Counted from the stretch's first letter, positions 8,354 to 17,084 are shown. The stretch: 64,000 nucleotides of DNA from Pseudomonas sp. GCEP-101 (GCF_025133575.1 NZ_CP104011.1:4782965-4846964), one strand, 5' to 3'. Translations and numbers: made by a program. The notes: generated from the sequence alone by a model not told the origin.

Positions 8354-9336
8354 TGCGCACCTCCTGCGGCCATGTGCAGGGCGCGGACGATGCTGCGCCG
8401 CGCCAGTTCGATCTTGAAGGCGTTGTCGCGCAGGGGTCTTGCGCCGCGCAGCAGGTGGTCGGCGCAGCGCTGGAAGTGCGTCGCCTCGGGCCGGCAGCCC
8501 AGCAGCAGGTCTTCCGCCTCGGCGTCGCGCCAGGGTTTGTGCGCTACGCCGCCCAAGGCAATGTTGACCTGGGCGATGCGCCCGTCGCCATCGAGCAGCA
8601 GGCCGACGGCCACCGACACCAGGGCGAATGCGTAGGATGCGCGGTCACGCACCTTGAGGTAGGCGCAATGCTGCGGGAAGCCCTCGCCGGGCAGTTCGAT
8701 GCCCAGCACCAGCTCATCGGCGGCGAGGATGTTGTCCTCCTGCGGGCGGCTGCCGGGCAGCCGGTGGAACTGCTCGAAGGTCAGGCAACGCTGCGCCTGC
8801 GGGCCGCGCACGTGAACCAGGGCGTTGAGCGCGGCCAGCGCCACGCAGAGGTCCGAGGGATGCACCGCCACGCAGTGCTCGCTAGCGCCGAGGATGGCGT
8901 GCTGGCGGTTCAGGCCGTCCCTCGCCGGGCAGCCGCTGCCGGGCTCGCGCTTGTTGCAGGGTACGGCGCGGTCGTAGAAGTAATGGCAGCGCGTGCGTTG
9001 CAGCAGGTTGCCGCCGGTGCTGGCCATGTTGCGCAACTGCGGCGAGGCGCCGGCGAGGATGGCGCGGCTGATCAGCGGGTAGCGCGCGGTGACCTGCGGG
9101 TGCGCGGCGAGGCTGGCGTTGTCCACCAGCGCGCCGATGCTCAGCCCGCCGGCGTCGGTATCGCGGATCTCGCGCAGCGGCAGGGCGTTGATGTCGATCA
9201 GCCGCTCGGGCCGTTCGACCTCCTCCTTCATCAGGTCCACCAGGTTGGTGCCGCCAGCGATGAAGCGGCTGTGCGGGCCGGCCAGCGCCACGGCCTCGTC
9301 GATGCCGGCAGGGCGGCTGTAGGCAAAGGGCGTCAT
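8350..9336 (-). CDS. Aldehyde oxidoreductase, FAD-binding subunit (PaoB/YagS-like)
   Basis: A 328-aa subunit of the xanthine dehydrogenase family that passes electrons between the iron-sulfur centres and the acceptor. The FAD site is IAGGTNLVDLMKEEVERP near residue 25. ASTGGNLLQRTRCHYFYD followed by CNKREPGSGCPA is the Cys-containing insertion, which in PaoB-type subunits binds a [4Fe-4S] cluster. The ATG at 9336 has GGAGGAACT upstream and overlaps the stop of the 2Fe-2S gene by 4 nt. It overlaps the next gene in the same way. The order small-medium-large subunit is that of paoABC. Confidence 0.88.
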   Translation of the reverse strand: MTPFAYSRPAGIDEAVALAGPHSRFIAGGTNLVDLMKEEVERPERLIDINALPLREIRDTDAGGLSIGALVDNASLAAHPQVTARYPLISRAILAGASPQLRNMASTGGNLLQRTRCHYFYDRAVPCNKREPGSGCPARDGLNRQHAILGASEHCVAVHPSDLCVALAALNALVHVRGPQAQRCLTFEQFHRLPGSRPQEDNILAADELVLGIELPGEGFPQHCAYLKVRDRASYAFALVSVAVGLLLDGDGRIAQVNIALGGVAHKPWRDAEAEDLLLGCRPEATHFQRCADHLLRGARPLRDNAFKIELARRSIVRALHMAAGGAQ

Positions 9337-9839
9337 AGTTCCTCCAGGCGGCTGGCGGGCAGGGCCTCCTCGATGGCATCGAGGATGTTCGGGTAGGCGC
9401 CGCAGCGGCACAGGTTGCCGCTCATGCGCTCGCGCAGGTCGGCGCGATCGGACGGCGCAGGCTCGTGGGCCAGGGCGACGGCGGAGCAGATCTGTCCCGG
9501 CGTGCAGTAGCCGCACTGGAAGGCGTCGTGGCGGATGAAGGCGGCCTGCATCGGGTGCAGTTGCTCGCCCCGGGCCAGGCCTTCGATGGTGGTCAGGCGA
9601 TGGCCGTCGAGCATCACCGCCAGCAGCAGGCAGGCGTTCACCCGGCGGCCGTCCAGCAGCACGGTGCAGGCGCCGCACTGGCCGTGGTCGCAGCCTTTCT
9701 TGCTGCCGACCAGGCCGAGGTGCTCGCGCAGCAGGTCGAGGGTGGTGGTCCAGGGCAGCACGTCCAGCCGCCGTTCTTCGCCATTGAGGATCAGGCTGAT
9801 GCTCTGCGCCGCCATGGGCGGCTCGCGGTGTGCGGGCAT
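9333..9839 (-). CDS. Aldehyde oxidoreductase, 2Fe-2S subunit (PaoA/YagT-like, no Tat signal)
   Basis: A 168-aa iron-sulfur subunit with both family clusters: the plant-ferredoxin-type KKGCDHGQCGACTVLLDG and the second CGYCTPGQICSA...GNLCRCGAYPNI. E. coli PaoA carries a Tat leader that sends the heterotrimer to the periplasm. Here the protein starts MPAHREPPMAAQSIS directly at the ferredoxin domain with no twin-arginine peptide, so this complex should stay in the cytoplasm (inference). The ATG at 9839 has GGAGG at good spacing; a second ATG at 9815 is possible. It is the first gene of an operon of three coupled subunits plus a phosphoribosyltransferase. An ECF-like promoter box lies 38 nt upstream. 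Confidence 0.88.
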   Translation of the reverse strand: MPAHREPPMAAQSISLILNGEERRLDVLPWTTTLDLLREHLGLVGSKKGCDHGQCGACTVLLDGRRVNACLLLAVMLDGHRLTTIEGLARGEQLHPMQAAFIRHDAFQCGYCTPGQICSAVALAHEPAPSDRADLRERMSGNLCRCGAYPNILDAIEEALPASRLEEL

Positions 9840-9872
9840 GGTGCCTCCGGAGTCTGGGTGGCTTGCCTGTGC

Positions 9873-9899
9873 TGTGAGTGAGGGCCGCGAGGATGGTTC
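9873..9899 (-). promoter_or_regulatory. ECF (AlgU-like) promoter candidate for paoABC-like operon
   Basis: On the minus strand GAACCA-N16-TCACA. The -10 element starts 38 nt before the first start codon. It is a member of the shared box set described in the findings. Confidence 0.5.
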
Positions 9900-9918
9900 G
9901 GAAAATCCGGGTGAGCGG

Positions 9919-10572
9919 TCAGGGCGCGGCAAGCGCCTGGAGGAACTCGCCGAAACCGCCGCGTGCGCGGTAATCGCGTCGGGCGCTGGTGGTGACGCAG
10001 GTCTGGTGCGTCCAGACGATGCGCGCGCCGCTGCGCTCCAGGTCGCGCACCAGGTGCACGTCCTCGTCGCTGGGCAACGGGCGGAAGCCGCCGACGCGCC
10101 GGTAGGCCCGCGCGCAGACGCCCAGGTTGGCGCCGTGGATGTGCCGGTGGTCCTCGCGGCTCTGGTAATGCGCCTCGTAGCGGCGGCGTACCTGCGGCGC
10201 ATGGGCCGACCAATCGCCCACCTGCACCGTGCCGCACACCGCCTCGGCCTCGAAGGCCAGTTGGCGCACCAGCCATTCATGGTTCACCTGGCTGTCGGCG
10301 TCGGTGCAGGCCAGCCAGCGGGCGCCACGCTGCAGCAGCCATTCGGCGCCGGCGCGGCGAGCCTGGCCGACATTGCGCGCGCTGACCTGCAGCACCTCCA
10401 CGCCGGCCCCGCGGGCCACGGCTTCGCTGGCATCGCTGCAGGCGTCGAGCACCACCAGGATGCACACCGCCTCGCCGTCCAGGCCTGGATGGCGGGCGGC
10501 ATCGCGCAGCGAACGCAGGCAGTCCCCCAAGACCTTTTCTTCATTGTGTGCGGGTACCAGCACGCCGATCAT
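9919..10572 (-). CDS. Family 2 glycosyltransferase
   Basis: A 217-aa GT-A fold glycosyltransferase. N-terminal IGVLVPAHNEEKVLGDCL binds the nucleotide sugar, VVLDACSD follows, and TDADSQV is the DxD metal site. Acceptor-region residues PSDEDVHLVRDLE fit family 2. There is no transmembrane helix, so it is soluble or peripheral. The start at 10572 has GAGGAGG upstream and overlaps the stop of the methyltransferase gene. It is the last gene of a four-gene overlapping operon (acyl-CoA dehydrogenase, deacetylase, methyltransferase, glycosyltransferase) that suggests building or modifying a small glycoconjugate. Donor and acceptor are unknown. Confidence 0.85.
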   Translation of the reverse strand: MIGVLVPAHNEEKVLGDCLRSLRDAARHPGLDGEAVCILVVLDACSDASEAVARGAGVEVLQVSARNVGQARRAGAEWLLQRGARWLACTDADSQVNHEWLVRQLAFEAEAVCGTVQVGDWSAHAPQVRRRYEAHYQSREDHRHIHGANLGVCARAYRRVGGFRPLPSDEDVHLVRDLERSGARIVWTHQTCVTTSARRDYRARGGFGEFLQALAAP

Positions 10573-11156
10573 CCAGCCTCCTCGTCGAACCACAGCTCCA
10601 GGCGGAAATCCCGCTCCAGGTGGCGCACCGCCGGGCGCTTGCCCAGGGCGTCGGCCAGTTCCTCATGCACTGCGTCGCCGGCCCGCGCGCAGCCGTCGAT
10701 GGGATGGCGCCAGTGGCAGGCGAGCAGCACACCGCCCTCGCACAGGCTCTCGCGGGCCTGCTCGGCGGTGCGCTGCCAGGCCTTCGGGGCGAGGTAGTAA
10801 CCCACTTCGCCGAGCACGATCAGGTCGAAGCGCGCCCGCGGCCAATCCTCGGGCAGGCTGTGCTGCTCCACGCGCACGTTCTCCAGGGCGGCCAGCCGCT
10901 CGCGGGCCAGGGCCACGCCGGCGGCGCTGTAGTCGCTGCACAGCAGCCAGTCCACGCGCTGGGCTAGCACGGCGCTGGTTTCGCCATTGGCACAGGCGGG
11001 CTCGTAGCCATGGCGGAACGAGGGACGGGGCAGGCTGGCGAGGATCAGTTCGCGCTTGCGCTGCTCGTACCAGCGGGTGCGGAACGACCACGGGTCGGGG
11101 TCGCCTTCGTACAGTTCATCGAAATAGCTGGCCGGCAGCCCCTGGGAGGGATTCAT
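10569..11156 (-). CDS. SAM-dependent methyltransferase, NodS-like
   Basis: A 195-aa class I methyltransferase. SYFDELYEGDPDPWSFRTRWYEQRK is the signature start of proteins annotated as NodS-like. The usual GxGxG motif is replaced by a divergent YEPACANGETSAVLA; motif II is LLCSDYSAAGVALAR and motif IV FDLIVLGEVGYYL. NodS itself N-methylates the de-acetylated glucosamine of Nod factors (family knowledge), which fits the neighbouring PIG-L deacetylase. The start overlaps the upstream stop (ATGA) and its own stop overlaps the glycosyltransferase start, so the four genes are translationally coupled. Confidence 0.82.
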   Translation of the reverse strand: MNPSQGLPASYFDELYEGDPDPWSFRTRWYEQRKRELILASLPRPSFRHGYEPACANGETSAVLAQRVDWLLCSDYSAAGVALARERLAALENVRVEQHSLPEDWPRARFDLIVLGEVGYYLAPKAWQRTAEQARESLCEGGVLLACHWRHPIDGCARAGDAVHEELADALGKRPAVRHLERDFRLELWFDEEAG

Positions 11157-11899
11157 GCGAAGTACACCTCGAAGGGTTGCGCCAGGGTCTCCAGCAGATG
11201 CTCGCCGAGCACCGGATCGGGGCCCTCCAGCTGGCTGGCATGGGCCTGGATGGCCTCGCGCTTGCGTCGCGCCGCGGCCGGCGTCAGGTCCAGGCGTTGC
11301 GCCCGTTCCCAGGGCAGCCGGGGGTCGCCCGGCACGGCCCAGTGCCAGGCCCAGACCGGCGCTTCGATATGCCGGGCGCCGCACTGCGCGGCCACTTCGG
11401 CGCAGGCTAGGGCGGTGGCCTGGTGGTCGCAGTGGCCGTCGCCGCGCCAGGTGCTGATCAGCCGGTCGCCGGGGCGGACCAGCGCGCGCAGGCGCTCGGC
11501 CAGGGCGGTGGCGTCCACCCCGGCATCGGGCAGGTGCAGGCGCTGCCAGTCCCAGCGCGGCAGGTTCAGGCCGAGGCGGGCGAGGGCGGTGCGGCTTTCC
11601 ACGGCGCGGGTGGTGCGCAGGCGTTGTGGCGTCCAGTGCGGCGAGCCGGGGTGGCTGCCTTCGCCATCGGTGACCGACACCAGCACGCCCGGCTTGGCCT
11701 CGGCGGCCAGCAGGGCGAGCAGGCCGCCACAGGCCAGTACTTCATCGTCGGGGTGGGGCGCGACCACCACCAGGCGCTCGCCGGGTGGCAGCAGGTCTTC
11801 CGGACGCAGGCGCGGCAGCCGCTGCAGGTGCGTCGCGGCGCGCCACACCGCTGCCGGGGTGCCGGAGGAGTCGGCAATCAGGTTGACGGGCTGGTTCAC
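11153..11899 (-). CDS. PIG-L family (LmbE-like) deacetylase
   Basis: A 248-aa zinc-dependent deacetylase of the PIG-L/LmbE fold. The metal-binding motif is VVAPHPDDEVLACGG near residues 45-58; the distal histidines lie in WRGDGHCDHQATA. Members remove acetyl from N-acetylglucosamine in GPI, mycothiol or bacillithiol precursors and from other amino sugars. It sits in the overlapping operon between the acyl-CoA dehydrogenase and the NodS-like methyltransferase. A de-N-acetylation step before N-methylation or acylation is a plausible but untested role. Confidence 0.85.
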   Translation of the reverse strand: MNQPVNLIADSSGTPAAVWRAATHLQRLPRLRPEDLLPPGERLVVVAPHPDDEVLACGGLLALLAAEAKPGVLVSVTDGEGSHPGSPHWTPQRLRTTRAVESRTALARLGLNLPRWDWQRLHLPDAGVDATALAERLRALVRPGDRLISTWRGDGHCDHQATALACAEVAAQCGARHIEAPVWAWHWAVPGDPRLPWERAQRLDLTPAAARRKREAIQAHASQLEGPDPVLGEHLLETLAQPFEVYFA

Positions 11900-12915
11900 A
11901 GCGCCCAGGCCTCTTCATGGCCCGCCTTCAGGTGCAAGCCGAGGTGCGCCAGGTCGCGCTCGCCGTGGCTCTGCCGCAGGAACACCGGGAGGTCGGCGGC
12001 CAGCCGGGCGAAGCGGCGGTCGCGGCAGAAGGGCGTGGCGCCGAGGGCGCGGCCGACGTGCCACTGCACCGCCTCCACCGCGCCTTCCACCTGCGCCCGC
12101 ACGCGCCGGGCGGCCAGCTCCGAAGGCGCGGCGGGGTGCTCGTCGATCCACCCGGCGCATTCGCGCAGCGCTCCGGCCGCGCCGGCCAGCGCGGCGTCCA
12201 CCGCGCCGAGGTGGGCCATGGCATGCGGGTCGTCGCTATGGCCGTAGCGCAGGTAGCTGGCCAGGCGGCTGGCCGCGCCATACCAGCAGGCGGCGATGCC
12301 GGCGCCGCCATGCCAGAAGCCGGGGCGTTGCAGGTATTCCTCCGGGCCGCCGACGCAGCGCGCCAGGGCGTTGTCGAAGTCCACCGTCACGCTGTGGGTC
12401 GCGGCCATGCCCACGGCGTTCCAGCCGCCCGAGCCGACGCTCACCCCCGGCTGGGCGAGGGTAACCGCCACCAGTTGCGAGCGCTGCTGCTCATCCTTCA
12501 CCGTGACCAGGGCGTGCTCCACCACGGCGGCGCCGGAGCACCAGGCCTTGCTGCCGCTGATGCGCACCTGGCCGTCCTCGCGGGTGTCGATCCGCACGCT
12601 CACCCCCGGCGGCTCGGCTGCCCATACCGCCCAGGTGCCGGGCAGCGCGTCGCCGTCCAGTTCGGCGAGGATCGCCAGCGCATCGGTATGCCCCTCGTAG
12701 AGCTTGAGCAGCGACAGGTCGGCGCCGGCCACCGTGGCCAGCGCCTGCCAGCGGCGCAGGGTGTCGCCGCCGCCGGGCAGCGGCAGGCGGTCCAGCCCGT
12801 CGTCGCGGAGCTGGCGCAGGGCGGCGCCGAGGAACGGCCCCTGGTGGGCGTGCTCCAGCGGCAATTCGAAGTCGCGCAGAAGGTCGCGCAGGGCGAGCAG
12901 ACGATCCTGAGTCAT
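11896..12915 (-). CDS. Acyl-CoA dehydrogenase-family flavoprotein
   Basis: A 339-aa protein of the acyl-CoA dehydrogenase fold, somewhat shorter than the usual 380-400 aa. The middle beta domain is visible (GQVRISGSKAWCSGAAVVEHALVTV, then NAVGMAATHSVTVDFDNA). The C-terminal helical bundle carries QVEGAVEAVQWHVGRALGATPFCRD, but I cannot confirm a catalytic Glu. The ATG at 12915 is preferred over 12945 because a GAAC-N17-TC promoter box lies 35 nt before it and would overlap the longer version's start. It leads the coupled operon. It could oxidise an acyl chain or act as a non-canonical dehydrogenase/N-oxygenase, as some ACAD homologues do in natural-product clusters. Confidence 0.75.
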   Translation of the reverse strand: MTQDRLLALRDLLRDFELPLEHAHQGPFLGAALRQLRDDGLDRLPLPGGGDTLRRWQALATVAGADLSLLKLYEGHTDALAILAELDGDALPGTWAVWAAEPPGVSVRIDTREDGQVRISGSKAWCSGAAVVEHALVTVKDEQQRSQLVAVTLAQPGVSVGSGGWNAVGMAATHSVTVDFDNALARCVGGPEEYLQRPGFWHGGAGIAACWYGAASRLASYLRYGHSDDPHAMAHLGAVDAALAGAAGALRECAGWIDEHPAAPSELAARRVRAQVEGAVEAVQWHVGRALGATPFCRDRRFARLAADLPVFLRQSHGERDLAHLGLHLKAGHEEAWAL

Positions 12916-12945
12916 GGTGATCCCCGAGGCAGGTTCCTTATTCAT

Positions 12946-12973
12946 CCGGACTGCGAGTCCCGCGCTTGGGTTC
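12946..12973 (-). promoter_or_regulatory. ECF-like promoter candidate for the four-gene glycoconjugate operon
   Basis: Minus strand GAACCC-N17-TCCGG, with the -10 starting 35 nt before the ATG at 12915. It is back to back with a similar box driving the GGDEF-EAL gene. Confidence 0.5.
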
Positions 12974-13003
12974 AGACGAAATTCACCATCGCGCCCTCGG
13001 GTT

Positions 13004-13030
13004 GAACGTCCATACGCCGCGCCACTCCTA
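13004..13030 (+). promoter_or_regulatory. ECF-like promoter candidate for the GGDEF-EAL gene
   Basis: GAACGT-N16-TCCTA, -10 starting 32 nt before the ATG at 13058. Confidence 0.5.
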
Positions 13031-13057
13031 CGGATAAGTCCTCCCGGAAGCACGCCG

Positions 13058-15604
13058 ATGAATACCCATGTCACCCGGCTAGCCGCGCCGCGCGAGATTT
13101 CCGCGCAGCGCACCGTCACCTGGCACCTGACGCTGTTCATCCTGCTCCTGATCGGCGCGATGGGGGTGAGCGGTGCGGTGATGGCGCATATCGCCTCGCT
13201 GCAGGACCAGCTCGCCCGCGAGCAGACGCGCTTCTACGTCGGCAAGGCGCTGCAGAACCGCATCGCCACCTCCGAGTCGCTGCTCAAGAGCAACGCCTTC
13301 TGGAACGACGCCTACCGCCACCTCAGCCCGCCGCTGAACTTCGCCTGGGCCTTCGACGACGACAACATCGGCCCGCAGCTGTACACCGCCAACGGCTACG
13401 AACTGGTGTGCGTGCTGAACCAGGGCGGGGAGGAGTACGTGCTGGTGGAAGGCAAGCCATCGCGCAGCCACTGCACCAGCCTGATGCCAGCCAACCTCGA
13501 CGAGCTGCGCGACGACGCCAGTGCCGCCGCCCGGCGCGACAAGGCGGTGAGTCGCTACGTCAGCCTCGCCGGGGGGCCGGCGATTGCCAGCGCAGCGCTG
13601 GTCAAGCCGGTGCGCGACGGCGAGGCGCTGGACGGCCCGCTGATGATCCTGGTGGACCGCCTGACGCCCACCAAGCTGCAGAAGCTGGCGCGGGACTTCG
13701 GCGTGGACGGCCTGCAGGTCCTGCCCGACGACCGGCGGCCCAACCTGGGCAATGCCGTGGCCCTGGGCAGTTCCGGCTACGAGCTCAGCTGGCACACGCC
13801 CACGCCCGGCAGCGACATGCTCCGGCGCCTCGCCGGGGCCTGGGCCGCGGTGGGAGTGCTGGTGGTGATCTTCCTGGTCTGGCTGATCCGCGCCGCCCTG
13901 GCCAACGCCCGTGTGGTGGATCACTACCAGCGCAGCCTGAAGGACAGCAACCAGGCGCTGGAAACCAGCGAGCAGCGCTTCAAGGCCATCGCCGAGGCCA
14001 GCTCGGACTGGATCTGGGAAACCGACGAGAGCTTCCGCCTGAGCTACCTGTCCGCACGCTTCGAGATCCTTACCGGCTACCGCATCGCCGAGTGGGTGGG
14101 GCGGCGCATCGACGACCTGATCACCTGCGACACCACCAGCCTGATCGCCTGGCTGGAGAAGATCCCCCCTGAAGGCCATTCCAGCACCCTGACCTGCGGC
14201 TTCCGCGATGCCCACGGCTTGCGGCGCATCTGCAAGTTCACCGCCTCCGGGGCCGGCGGGCGCGGCTACCGCGGCACCAGTGCGGACATCACCCACGAGG
14301 TCGAGGCCCACGCGCGCATCCAGCACCTGTCGCTGCACGACGCCCTGACCGGCCTGCCGAACCGCAGCAAGCTCGCCAGCTTCATGGACGACCTGCTGGG
14401 CAGCGGCCGCGAGCAGCAGATGGCGGTGCTGATGCTCGACCTGGACCGCTTCAAGCCGATCAACGACACGCTCGGCCACCCGGCCGGGGATGCCGTGCTG
14501 CAGATGGTTGCCGAGCGCCTGCGCGAATCGATCCGCGGCGAGGACCTGGTGGCGCGCCTGGGCGGCGACGAGTTCGTCATCGTCGACAGCCAGTCCCACG
14601 GCCGCGAGGACGCGGAGGCCTTCTGCCGGCGCCTGGTGGCCCTCATCAACCAGCCCATCGACTACAACGGCCACCTGCTGCACGTCGGCACCAGCATCGG
14701 CGTCGTGCTCTCCGGCGACGCCCGGGGCGATGCGCAGAACCTGCTGCGTTGCGCCGACGTCGCCATGTACGAAGCCAAGACCGCCGGGCGCAACGCGTGG
14801 CGCTTCTATTCCGAGAGCATGGATGTGCAGCTGCGGGCCAAGAAGCGCAGCGAAATCGAACTGCGCCAGGCCCTGCGCGAGGGGCAACTGGAGCTGTACT
14901 ACCAGCCGCGCTACCGGGTCGGCGACCTCGCCATCGTCTCCGCCGAGGCGCTGCTGCGCTGGAACCATCCACAGCGAGGGCTGGTGGGGCCGGACGAGTT
15001 CATCCGGCTGGCCGAGGAGAGCGACCTGATCGTCGAGATCGGCGCCTGGGTGCTGCGCGAAGCCTGCCGCGAGGCGGCCGGCTGGCCCGAGGCGATGCTG
15101 GTGTCGGTGAACATCTCGCCCAGCCAGTTCGCCCACGCCGATATCGTCGGCCAGGTGCAGCAGGCGCTGGTGGGGTCGGGCCTGGCGGCGGAGCGCCTGG
15201 AGCTGGAGGTTACCGAGAACAGCATGCTCGGCGACGTCGAAGGCGCCTTGCAGACCATGCAGGCGCTCAAGGAGCTGGGCGTGAAGCTGAACATGGACGA
15301 CTTCGGCACCGGTTATTCATCCCTGGGCTATCTGCGTTCCTACCCGTTCGACAGCATCAAGATCGACCGCCGCTTCATCGCCACCCTCGACACCACCGGC
15401 CGCGACCGCTCCATCGTCCAGGCCATCATCGGCCTGGGCAAGGCGCTGAACCTGGCGGTCACCGCCGAGGGCGTGGAGACCGAAGGCCAGCTGCGCATCC
15501 TCGAGGACGAGCAGTGCGGCGAGGTGCAGGGCTTCCTCTTCAGCCAGGCGGTGGACCGCGCCGCGCTGGCCGGCCTGCTCGCGGATCACAGCCCGAAGGG
15601 GTAG
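13058..15604 (+). CDS. Membrane-bound CHASE4-PAS-GGDEF-EAL cyclic-di-GMP enzyme
   Basis: An 848-aa inner-membrane signalling protein. A first helix (about residues 23-45) and a second (about 257-282) bracket a periplasmic CHASE4-like sensor. A PAS domain (about 305-415), a GGDEF domain and an EAL domain follow. The cyclase motif is intact (LGGDEFVIV, near residue 501) and the product-inhibition I-site RGED lies five residues before it. The phosphodiesterase side is also complete: EALLRW, TENSMLGD, NMDDFGTGYSSLGYL and KIDRRFI. Both activities are therefore possible. The ATG at 13058 has GGAAG upstream. It is divergent from the acyl-CoA dehydrogenase operon and shares a stress-type promoter region with it. 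It overlaps the convergent erythromycin-esterase-like gene by 19 nt. Confidence 0.9.
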   Translation: MNTHVTRLAAPREISAQRTVTWHLTLFILLLIGAMGVSGAVMAHIASLQDQLAREQTRFYVGKALQNRIATSESLLKSNAFWNDAYRHLSPPLNFAWAFDDDNIGPQLYTANGYELVCVLNQGGEEYVLVEGKPSRSHCTSLMPANLDELRDDASAAARRDKAVSRYVSLAGGPAIASAALVKPVRDGEALDGPLMILVDRLTPTKLQKLARDFGVDGLQVLPDDRRPNLGNAVALGSSGYELSWHTPTPGSDMLRRLAGAWAAVGVLVVIFLVWLIRAALANARVVDHYQRSLKDSNQALETSEQRFKAIAEASSDWIWETDESFRLSYLSARFEILTGYRIAEWVGRRIDDLITCDTTSLIAWLEKIPPEGHSSTLTCGFRDAHGLRRICKFTASGAGGRGYRGTSADITHEVEAHARIQHLSLHDALTGLPNRSKLASFMDDLLGSGREQQMAVLMLDLDRFKPINDTLGHPAGDAVLQMVAERLRESIRGEDLVARLGGDEFVIVDSQSHGREDAEAFCRRLVALINQPIDYNGHLLHVGTSIGVVLSGDARGDAQNLLRCADVAMYEAKTAGRNAWRFYSESMDVQLRAKKRSEIELRQALREGQLELYYQPRYRVGDLAIVSAEALLRWNHPQRGLVGPDEFIRLAEESDLIVEIGAWVLREACREAAGWPEAMLVSVNISPSQFAHADIVGQVQQALVGSGLAAERLELEVTENSMLGDVEGALQTMQALKELGVKLNMDDFGTGYSSLGYLRSYPFDSIKIDRRFIATLDTTGRDRSIVQAIIGLGKALNLAVTAEGVETEGQLRILEDEQCGEVQGFLFSQAVDRAALAGLLADHSPKG

Positions 15605-16899
15605 GTCTGGTCCTCGCCCGGCGCGCTGTGGCGGTCCAGCGGGGTGATGGCGCGGGTGCGGGCAAACCACAGGAAGGCGTCGAACTGGCTGCCCAGCAGC
15701 GCCGGGAAGTAATGGCTCTGGCGTTCGCTTTCGGGGCGGTAGACCACCCCGATGGCGCGCTCCAGCAGCGGCTCCTCCAGTGTCTGGCGCAAGGCCTCGC
15801 GGTGGCGCCAGTCCACCAGGCACGCCGGTATGCCGGTTTCCAGGAACTGGTGCTCCCAGCTGTCCGCGCGGGCCGGGCGCACCGGCTTGAGCTGCATCTC
15901 GCCGTCCCAGTGATCGGCCGCCGCCACCATGCCGCTGTCGGTGCCCATGCCCAGCAGCACCGCGGCGTCGCCCCAGTGCGTGCGGCACAGCTGGCCGAGG
16001 TTGAACTGGCCGTTCCAGCCCATCTCGGTGGCCGAGGCGTCGCCGATGTGCGAGTTGTGCGCCCAGACCACCGCCCGCGCCTGCGGGCCGCGCCGGCGCA
16101 GCACCTGGCGCAGGGTGTCGAACATGTGGTTGTCGCGCAGGTTCCAGGAGGCCGAGCCGCCGCGGTACATGGCGCGGTAGTAGTGCTCGGCGGCGCGTAC
16201 CACCCGCGCGTTCTGCGCGGCGTCGAAGGAGTCCTCGTGCGGGTCGAGTGCTTCCAGCCGCGCCATCAGCAGTTCGTTGAGCTGGGTGATCACCGCTTCC
16301 TCGCAGGGCGATTCGTCGCCTTCGAGCACGGCGCGGCCGTAGCTGACCGGGTTGTCCTGCCAGGGCGTCAGGCAGGCGTAGCGCCGCCGCGCGTCGGCGG
16401 CCTGCTGCGGGTCGTGCTGGTCGAGGTAGCGCAGCACCTGGTTGATCGAGCCGCGCAGGCTGTAGATGTCCAGCCCGCGAAACTCCACGCGGCGGTCCGC
16501 CGACAGGCCGGCGTTGTGCTCGCGCAGCCAGGCGAGGAAGGACTTCACCTCGCGGTTGCGCCACATCCACGACGGGAAGCGGGTGAACGGCGGCTCGCTG
16601 GCCGGTTGCGCCTTGCCGCGCAACTGCCGGTCCACCAGCGCCGCGTCCGGCCAGTCGCCTTCGATGGCGACGATCTCGAAGCCATGGTGCTCCACCAGCA
16701 GCCGAGTGATGGCCGCGCGCGCCTGGTAAAACTCCGCCGTGCCGTGGCTGGCTTCGCCCAGCAGCACCACGCGGGCATCGGCCAGCTGCGCGAAGGGGGC
16801 GGCGAACTCCGCTGTGCCGGGGTCGGCCAGGGGCTCGGCGTAACGGCGCAGGACGGCCTTGATGGCGGAAGCGGACGTCGGCGTGGCGGTGACGGGCAT
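15586..16899 (-). CDS. Erythromycin esterase-family protein
   Basis: A 437-aa member of the EreA/B-like hydrolase family. Conserved features are VVLLGEASHGTAEFYQARA, AIEGDWPDAALVD and AVVWAHNSHIGDASATEMGW, which supply the family His and Glu residues. Although named after macrolide esterases, most chromosomal members have unknown substrates, and resistance should not be assumed. The start at 16899 has AAGGAG 7 nt upstream; an in-frame extension to 17067 lacks one. It is divergent from the TPP-dependent enzyme. Confidence 0.82.
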   Translation of the reverse strand: MPVTATPTSASAIKAVLRRYAEPLADPGTAEFAAPFAQLADARVVLLGEASHGTAEFYQARAAITRLLVEHHGFEIVAIEGDWPDAALVDRQLRGKAQPASEPPFTRFPSWMWRNREVKSFLAWLREHNAGLSADRRVEFRGLDIYSLRGSINQVLRYLDQHDPQQAADARRRYACLTPWQDNPVSYGRAVLEGDESPCEEAVITQLNELLMARLEALDPHEDSFDAAQNARVVRAAEHYYRAMYRGGSASWNLRDNHMFDTLRQVLRRRGPQARAVVWAHNSHIGDASATEMGWNGQFNLGQLCRTHWGDAAVLLGMGTDSGMVAAADHWDGEMQLKPVRPARADSWEHQFLETGIPACLVDWRHREALRQTLEEPLLERAIGVVYRPESERQSHYFPALLGSQFDAFLWFARTRAITPLDRHSAPGEDQTYPFGL

Positions 16900-17010
16900 G
16901 GCGCGGCTCCTTCTGTTCGTCGTCTGGCGTGCGTCTTCTGAAGGTTTCGTCCGCCCGGACGCGGCGGAGTTCAGCCCAAGCGTCCGGGCGCACCGTCGGG
17001 GAATTGTTCT

Positions 17011-17037
17011 GAACGCCACTGCCGTACACCGGTCGGT
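17011..17037 (+). promoter_or_regulatory. ECF-like promoter candidate for the TPP-enzyme gene
   Basis: GAACGC-N16-TCGGT, 52 nt before the ATG at 17085, a wider distance than most of the set. Confidence 0.35.
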
Positions 17038-17084
17038 GCAACAGGGGCGCATGGCCCGCAGACGCATCTCGACAGGAGGAAAAC

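Noticed and set aside
12916..12945. Longer N-terminus for the acyl-CoA dehydrogenase starting at 12945
   Set aside because: No ribosome-binding site, and the candidate -10 element would abut its start codon.
15586..16899. Macrolide resistance gene
   Set aside because: The erythromycin-esterase family is mostly uncharacterised chromosomal proteins, so the sequence does not support a resistance call.
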